Shown piece by piece: positions 59,175 through 64,000 of a stretch of 64,000 nt of DNA (positions within the stretch are counted from its first letter, which is position 1; each line of letters starts with the position of its first letter). The stretch is from NCBI RefSeq assembly GCF_040218065.1, contig NZ_JAVJQE010000013.1, positions 744,001 to 808,000 of the forward strand, written 5' to 3'. The position numbers and the translations under genes were made by a program. Below the pieces are notes generated by a model. The model had not been told where the DNA came from. It saw nothing but the letters and a program-made list of their open reading frames with translations, and did not search any database. The DNA comes from Marivibrio sp040218065 (lineage in GTDB: Bacteria; Pseudomonadota; Alphaproteobacteria; UBA8366; Aestuariispiraceae).

Positions 59175-60890
59175 ATGTCGACCGCAAACGCCGCCCCTCG
59201 GAACCGCGCCATCGACGGGGGCGCAGCCTCAATCGCGCGCAAGGCGTGGGCGCGTTTTCTGTTCATCGGGCTGATTTGCGCGGCGCTGGCCGTCGCGGCG
59301 GAGCGCCTCAGCCTGCAGGAGGCGCGATTCAACGCGAGAACCGCCGTCGAGACCGCCGCCAGCCGCGCGGCGGTCGAGATGGAGCGCATCATCAACGCCG
59401 ACATCCAGCGCGTCCACGGTCTTGTCGCCTACGTTCGCGCCAACCCGAATCTGACTCAGGACCGGTTCGCGGAGCTCGCCCCCTATCTGCTGGCCGACGC
59501 GACGGGCGTCTTTCGTAACGTGGCGTTGGCCCGCGACCTCGTCATTACGCACATCTATCCGCTCGCGCCGAACCGCGCGGCGCTCGGGCTGGACTATCGC
59601 GACAACGAACGGCAATGGGCGAAGGTGCGCGAAGCGATAGAGCTGAATCAAGTCACCCTCGACGGTCCGCTGGAGTTGGTGCAGGGCGGTCGCGCCTTGA
59701 TCGCCCGCTTTCCGATATACCTGCCGGACGGCGGCGAGGGGCCGGGCGACCTATGGGGCGTGGCCTCAATGGTGCTTGATTTCTCCGCGTTCGCGGACGC
59801 CTCGGGCCTGGACGCGCTCGGCGACGACTATGCGTTGGCGCTTTATGCGGCGGAGGACGACCTGGCGCGCGGCGGGCAGGCCGTCTACCGGACGGCCGCG
59901 ACCCCGCCGGACGACGCCGTGACGCGACGGATCGAGCTTCCGTCGGGCGCTTGGATCCTTGCGGTCGGGCCGGCCGACGGATGGCCGACGCGCTCGGACT
60001 CCCTTCTGCTCATCATCGCGGGCGCGGCGCTGTTGCTGGTGGTGGGCGGCGGCCTCGTGCTGATCAGCCTGCGATTCGAGCACGCGCTGCTGCGCCAGAC
60101 CAAAGATCTGGAGCGGCTGCGGCGCGAAGCGGTGGAGGCGCGCCTTCAAGCGGAGGAGGCGAACCGCGCCAAGACCTTGTTCCTCGCCAATATGAGCCAT
60201 GAACTGCGCACCCCGCTGAACGCCATCATCGGGTTCGCGGAGGTGATGAACGAGGGGCTTTTCGGGCCGATCGAGAACCCGAAGTACCGCGCCTATCTGG
60301 CCGACATCCTCAGCTCTTCCCATCATCTTTTGGCGGTGCTCGGCGACATCCTGGACATCGCGCGCATCGAGAGCGGCGGGGCGGAGTTGGACGAGCAATC
60401 GCTCGAACTGCGCGAGCTCACCGCCTCCACCCTGCGGATACTGCGCGCCCGATTGCGCGAAAAGCGCCAGTCGCTCTCGATCGACATCGATCCTGCGGCG
60501 CCGACGGTCTACGGCGACCCTCGGCTGTTGCGTCAGGTGCTGATCAACATTCTCGGCAACGCGATCCGCTACACGCCCGTGGACGGGGCGATCCGGATCG
60601 ACGCGGAGCGGCGCGCCGACGGCGCGCTGGCGCTCACCGTCGCCGACAACGGCCCCGGCATCCCGGAGGACAAGGCGGCCGAGGCGCTGGAGCCGTTCGT
60701 TCAGATCGGCGAAACCGGCGCTCAAGCCCGCGCCGGCGAGGCCAGCCGCGAAGGGGCGGGCCTGGGTCTGCCGATCGCCAAGCGCCTGGTCGAAGCGCAT
60801 GACGGCGCGATCGAGATCGGCCGCGCGCCGGAAGGCGGCGCCGCCATCACCATCGTGCTGCCGGCCGAACGCGTGCGGGCGGCGGCGTGA
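59175..60890 (+). CDS. Membrane sensor histidine kinase with CHASE-type periplasmic domain
   Basis: A 571-residue kinase. One N-terminal span (RFLFIGLICAALAVAAERL), a periplasmic domain (about 45-270) with CHASE-like features (VHGLVAYVRANPNLTQDRFAEL, LDYRDNERQWAKVREAI), a second span (LLLIIAGAALLLVVGGGLVLI), then a coiled coil, H-box FLANMSHELRTPLNAIIGFAEVMNEGLFGP, and HATPase with NILGNAIRYTP, VADNGPGIP and GAGLGLPIAKRLVEAHDG. No response regulator is adjacent, so it is an orphan kinase. The ligand is unknown; the end is 4 bases from the Fe-ADH gene stop. Confidence 0.93.
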   Translation: MSTANAAPRNRAIDGGAASIARKAWARFLFIGLICAALAVAAERLSLQEARFNARTAVETAASRAAVEMERIINADIQRVHGLVAYVRANPNLTQDRFAELAPYLLADATGVFRNVALARDLVITHIYPLAPNRAALGLDYRDNERQWAKVREAIELNQVTLDGPLELVQGGRALIARFPIYLPDGGEGPGDLWGVASMVLDFSAFADASGLDALGDDYALALYAAEDDLARGGQAVYRTAATPPDDAVTRRIELPSGAWILAVGPADGWPTRSDSLLLIIAGAALLLVVGGGLVLISLRFEHALLRQTKDLERLRREAVEARLQAEEANRAKTLFLANMSHELRTPLNAIIGFAEVMNEGLFGPIENPKYRAYLADILSSSHHLLAVLGDILDIARIESGGAELDEQSLELRELTASTLRILRARLREKRQSLSIDIDPAAPTVYGDPRLLRQVLINILGNAIRYTPVDGAIRIDAERRADGALALTVADNGPGIPEDKAAEALEPFVQIGETGAQARAGEASREGAGLGLPIAKRLVEAHDGAIEIGRAPEGGAAITIVLPAERVRAAA

Positions 60891-60894
60891 GGCG

Positions 60895-62052
60895 CTATCC
60901 CTCCGACGCCTGCACGAACAGCTCCGCATAGGCGGCCGCGTCCAGCGGAATGGGGTTGCCGCCGGCGGACGGATCGCGCGCCGCCAGATCGCCGATATGA
61001 GCGGATCGGTCGACCGGCACATCGAGCGCGGACAGCGCGTTCGGCACCCCAAGCGCCGCCCGGAAGTCGAGCGCCCAGTCCAGCGCCGCCGCGAAATCCC
61101 GCCCCGGCAGGTCCAGCACGCGCGCCAGCAGATCCATGCGCTCGGCGATCGCCGCCTCGTTCCGGCGCATGACGTAGGGCCAGACGACGGCGTTGGTGAG
61201 CCCGTGGTGGGTGTCGTAGGTCGCCCCCACCGCATGGCTGATCGCATGCACGCCGCCGAGGCCCTTTTGAAACGCTGTGGCGCCCATCGAGGCGGCGGCC
61301 AGCATGTCGGCGCGCGCCTCGATGTCGCCGCCGTCGGCGTAGGCGCGCGGCAGGGCGTCCTTGATAAGGCGCATGCCTTCCAGCGCGATCCCGTCGGCCA
61401 TCGGGTGGAAGCCCGGCGCGCAATAAGCCTCGAAGCAATGAATGAAGGCGTCGAGGCCGGTCGCAGCCGTGACGTGAGGCGGCAGGCCGACCGTCAGCTC
61501 CGGGTCCGAAATCACCACCGCCGGCAGCATCTTCGGATGGAAGATGATCTTCTTCTCCTGCGTCTCAGGATGGGTGACGACGCTGGCGCGCCCGACCTCC
61601 GAGCCGGTGCCGGCGGTGGTCGGCGCGGCGACGATCGGCGCGATCGCCTCGGCGTTCGCCCGGGTCCACCAGTCCCCCACATCCTCAAAATCCCAGATCG
61701 GCCGGGTTTGGCCGACCATCAGCGCGACCGCCTTGCCGACGTCGAGGGCGGAGCCGCCGCCGAACGCGACGACGCCGTCCGCCGCGGAGCCGCGATAGGC
61801 CGCCACGCCGCCGGCGACGTTGGGCTCGACCGGATTGCCGCGCACGTCGGCGTAAAGCGTCGCCGGCAGTCCCGCCGCCTCCAGGCGCGCCAGCGCGTCG
61901 CGCACGATGGGCAGGTCTCGCAGCCCTTCGTCCGTGACGAAAAGCGGGCGCGCGATTCCCGCCTCCCGGCAGGCGGCGGGCAACTCCTCGATGCGGCCCG
62001 GACCGGCCCAGACCTTGGTGGGGAAGCCCCAATTTCCGCTGATCGTCTTCAT
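60895..62052 (-). CDS. Iron-containing alcohol dehydrogenase
   Basis: A 385-residue type III alcohol dehydrogenase. GGGSALDVGKAVALM is the NAD-binding motif, PTTAGTGSEVGRASVVT follows it, and the metal ligands are in TGLDAFIHCFEAYC and ISHAVGATYDTHHGLTNAVV. ATG at 62052 chosen (GAGG upstream) rather than a TTG at 62061. It starts 19 bases downstream of the glutamine-synthetase-family gene, so the two are probably coexpressed, possibly for amino-alcohol or polyamine use. Confidence 0.93.
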   Translation of the reverse strand: MKTISGNWGFPTKVWAGPGRIEELPAACREAGIARPLFVTDEGLRDLPIVRDALARLEAAGLPATLYADVRGNPVEPNVAGGVAAYRGSAADGVVAFGGGSALDVGKAVALMVGQTRPIWDFEDVGDWWTRANAEAIAPIVAAPTTAGTGSEVGRASVVTHPETQEKKIIFHPKMLPAVVISDPELTVGLPPHVTAATGLDAFIHCFEAYCAPGFHPMADGIALEGMRLIKDALPRAYADGGDIEARADMLAAASMGATAFQKGLGGVHAISHAVGATYDTHHGLTNAVVWPYVMRRNEAAIAERMDLLARVLDLPGRDFAAALDWALDFRAALGVPNALSALDVPVDRSAHIGDLAARDPSAGGNPIPLDAAAYAELFVQASEG

Positions 62053-62071
62053 GATCCTCAAATCGCTCCGC

Positions 62072-63439
62072 TTACGCCCGCTCGAATCCGCGCGCCACCT
62101 CCCAGTCGGTGACGCGGCGGTCGTACTCCATCTGCTCCCACGTCGCGGCGTGGACGTAGTGATCGATCACGTCGTCCCCGAAAGCGGCGCGCAGCATCTT
62201 GGAGCCTTTCAGCTTCGCGGTCGCCTCGCGCAGCGTCGTGGGGATCGCGCGCGCCCGGCGCTTGCCGTAGACGTCGCCGTCGACCGGCGGCTCCAGCTCC
62301 AGCTTGCGCTCAATCCCGTCGAGGCCGGCGGCGATCAGGGCGGCGTAGGCGAGATGCGGCGTGAGGTCCGAGCCGCCGACCCGGCATTCGATGCGCACCG
62401 CTTTCGTGCCCTCCCCGCACAGCCGGTAGCCGGCGGTGCGGTTGTCGCGGCTCCACACCGCCTTCGTGGGCGCGAAGGTGCCGGCCTGGAAGCGCTTGTA
62501 GCTGTTGATGTAGGGGGCGAGGAAATAGGTGATCTCGTCGGCGTGCGCCAATAGCCCGGCCACGTAATGGCGCATCAGATCGGACATCCCGTGCGGCTTC
62601 TGCGGGTCGTGGAACAGCGGCTTCCCCTCCGGCGACCAGAGCGACTGGTGGATATGGCAGCTGTTGCCGGCGCGATCATAGGCCCATTTGGCGAGGAAGG
62701 TCAGCGCGCGGCCCTGGCCCCAGGCGATCTCCTTGCAGGCGTTCTTGATGAAGGCGTGCGCGTCCGCCATGTCGAGGGCGTCGGAATAGCGGACGTTGAT
62801 CTCTTCCTGGCCGGCGTCCGCTTCGCCCTTGGAATTCTCCACCGGCACGCCGGCGGCTTGCAGGCCGGTGCGGATGGCGCGCATCACGTCTTCCTCCTTG
62901 GTGGTCTGGAAGATGTGGTAATCCTCATTGTAGGCGCTGATCGTCTCGATCCCGCGATAGCCTTTGGCTTGCGCCTCCTCGTAGCTCTCCTTGAAGAGGA
63001 AGAACTCCAGCTCGCTCGCCGTCATGGCCTTCAGGCCCATCGCCTCAAGCCGGGCGATCTGGCCCTTCAGAATCGCGCGCGGGCTGTGCGGCACGGGCGC
63101 GTGATCGTGATGGTCCAGCACGTCGCACAGCACGCACGCCGTGCCGGGCAGCCAAGGGACCCGCCGCAGGGTCGCGAGATCGGGCTTCATGACGTAGTCG
63201 CCGTAGCCCTTCTCCCAACTGGTGGCCTTGTAGCCCTGAACCGTCTCCATCGCCAGGTCTGTGGCCAGCAGATAGTTGCAGCTGTGCGTCTCCTCCCAGG
63301 CGGACTCGATGAAATATTCGACCTGCATGCGTTTGCCCATCAGGCGGCCCTGCATGTCCACCAAGGCGACGAGGACGGTGTCGATCGTCCCGGCCGCCGC
63401 CTCGGCCGTGAGGTTGTCGAAGGTCATGTTGCCGGGCAT
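62072..63439 (-). CDS. Glutamine synthetase family protein (gamma-glutamyl ligase)
   Basis: A 455-residue GS-fold ligase. GS signatures are MTASELEFFLFKE, AGQEEINVRYSDALDMADAH, GNSCHIHQSLW and RTAGYRLCGEGTKAVRIECRVGGSD. The substrate-binding part differs from housekeeping GlnA, and it resembles the PuuA/gamma-glutamyl-polyamine or GlnT group, so it probably joins glutamate to an amine rather than ammonia. The adjacent Fe-alcohol dehydrogenase would fit a small amine or amino-alcohol route. Start ATG at 63439. Confidence 0.88.
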   Translation of the reverse strand: MPGNMTFDNLTAEAAAGTIDTVLVALVDMQGRLMGKRMQVEYFIESAWEETHSCNYLLATDLAMETVQGYKATSWEKGYGDYVMKPDLATLRRVPWLPGTACVLCDVLDHHDHAPVPHSPRAILKGQIARLEAMGLKAMTASELEFFLFKESYEEAQAKGYRGIETISAYNEDYHIFQTTKEEDVMRAIRTGLQAAGVPVENSKGEADAGQEEINVRYSDALDMADAHAFIKNACKEIAWGQGRALTFLAKWAYDRAGNSCHIHQSLWSPEGKPLFHDPQKPHGMSDLMRHYVAGLLAHADEITYFLAPYINSYKRFQAGTFAPTKAVWSRDNRTAGYRLCGEGTKAVRIECRVGGSDLTPHLAYAALIAAGLDGIERKLELEPPVDGDVYGKRRARAIPTTLREATAKLKGSKMLRAAFGDDVIDHYVHAATWEQMEYDRRVTDWEVARGFERA

Positions 63440-63508
63440 GGGGGCCTCGCTGCTGCGTCTTGGATGAGGAGACGTTCTTTTACACCGACTCGCGCCGAGG
63501 CGGCGACC

Positions 63509-64000
63509 TCAGAAATCGCCGGAGACGCCTAGGAAGAAGCGCGGCGCGTCGTCGTCCGTCGCATCCGGGATCCTGGTCAAGGGTTGGGCGAGCTGTGCGT
63601 CCGCGTAGAAGCCGTAGCCCGGGGACCAGACGCGCAGGCCCACGCCTGCGGAGGTCAGCGATTCTCGGTCGTAGCCGCCCGTCATGGTGCGATCCCACAC
63701 AGCGCCCAGATCGTAGAAGCCGTACAGTTGGTAGCCGCCGAGACCGAACGCGTCGAGGCGGCCGGTGCGCCGAAGCTCCAGCAGGCCGGCGGCGCCGTGC
63801 TCGCCGGCGACCTCGCCGTAGCCGTAGGCGCGCCCAAAGCGCGCGCCGCCCAGCTGCAACTGCCGGCCGGTCAGCAGCGCGCGGTCTGCGACCTGAGCGC
63901 GGAGCGCCAGCCGTGTCGACAGCTGCGCCGGCAGCGCCTGGGTCCAGGCGCCGTTCGCCTGCAGGCTGGTGAAGGCGCCCGATCCGTCGGCGAGCGAATT
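63509..64000 (-). CDS. TpsB/ShlB/FhaC-type outer-membrane transporter, C-terminal part (cut by window edge)
   Basis: The last 163 residues of a beta-barrel protein that ends ...APRFFLGVSGDF with a C-terminal Phe, as outer-membrane barrels do. Barrel strands include LQLGGARFGRAYGYGEVAGEHGAAGLLELRR, LYGFYDLGAVWDR, and SAGVGLRVWSPGYGFYADAQLAQPL, as in ShlB/FhaC/HecB two-partner-secretion transporters. The POTRA domains and the start lie beyond base 64000. A TpsA exoprotein partner would be expected outside the window. Confidence 0.85.
   Translation of the reverse strand, partial: NSLADGSGAFTSLQANGAWTQALPAQLSTRLALRAQVADRALLTGRQLQLGGARFGRAYGYGEVAGEHGAAGLLELRRTGRLDAFGLGGYQLYGFYDLGAVWDRTMTGGYDRESLTSAGVGLRVWSPGYGFYADAQLAQPLTRIPDATDDDAPRFFLGVSGDF

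Overview
The window is a GC-rich (roughly 70% by eye), densely packed stretch of bacterial chromosome. The gene families point to an alphaproteobacterium, perhaps Rhodospirillales-like: a Caulobacter-type cpa/tad pilus operon, a SoeAB-type sulfite dehydrogenase, a CoxMSL-type molybdenum hydroxylase, a TRAP transporter, type-B PutA and many GTGA/ATGA stop-start overlaps. No rRNA, tRNA, CRISPR array, IS element or prophage was seen. Gene identities rest on reading the translated proteins and motifs; no database search was run.

Layout. 0-5.3 kb: a Crp/Fnr-type regulator cut by the window edge, a small unknown protein, an aldehyde dehydrogenase, and a SulP transporter paired with a tandem universal stress protein. 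5.2-11.8 kb (minus): a molybdenum hydroxylase (FAD, 2Fe-2S and molybdopterin subunits) with a dedicated MoaD-like carrier, then a cluster of REP-like palindromes, then a small unknown protein, a creatinase-like M24 protein without metal ligands, and a nitrilase-family hydrolase. 12.1-14.4 kb (minus): hemerythrin, a DUF6064-like membrane protein and a Tat-exported aldo/keto reductase.

14.5-23.5 kb is the most unusual region. Plus-strand genes encode a polytopic membrane protein, a creatininase-family (ArfB-like) amidohydrolase, a RibD-C/ArfC-like reductase and an EEP phosphatase/nuclease. Minus-strand genes encode a dehydrogenase without the usual catalytic Cys, a 6-pyruvoyl-tetrahydropterin-synthase homologue with a rewritten active site, a GT4 glycosyltransferase, a methyltransferase and a GNAT. 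A divergent plus-strand pair encodes a CDP-alcohol phosphatidyltransferase and a YceI protein. Together they look like an undescribed pathway for a modified, glycosylated and possibly lipid-linked pteridine or diaminopyrimidine. That reading is inference.

23.6-35.4 kb: a Tad/Flp pilus locus (tadD; flp, cpaABCDE, tadA, tadB, tadC) with a conspicuous AT-rich regulatory island and frameshifted TadG-like and TadE-like genes. 35.4-41.6 kb: SDR and nitronate monooxygenase, threonine synthase, and a TRAP transporter. 41.8-47.0 kb: a signalling island (GAF-PAS histidine kinase, REC-HDOD, divergent REC-LuxR, a stand-alone GAF protein, a low-complexity unknown). 47.1-52.9 kb: proline use (putA, putP and a 32-residue membrane peptide just upstream of putP). 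53.1-57.3 kb: soeA-soeB without soeC, plus a GNAT. 57.3-64 kb: TetR/VOC divergent pair with two matching operators, a methyltransferase, a membrane histidine kinase, Fe-alcohol dehydrogenase with a glutamine-synthetase-family enzyme, and the C-terminal end of a TpsB/FhaC-type outer-membrane transporter running off the window.
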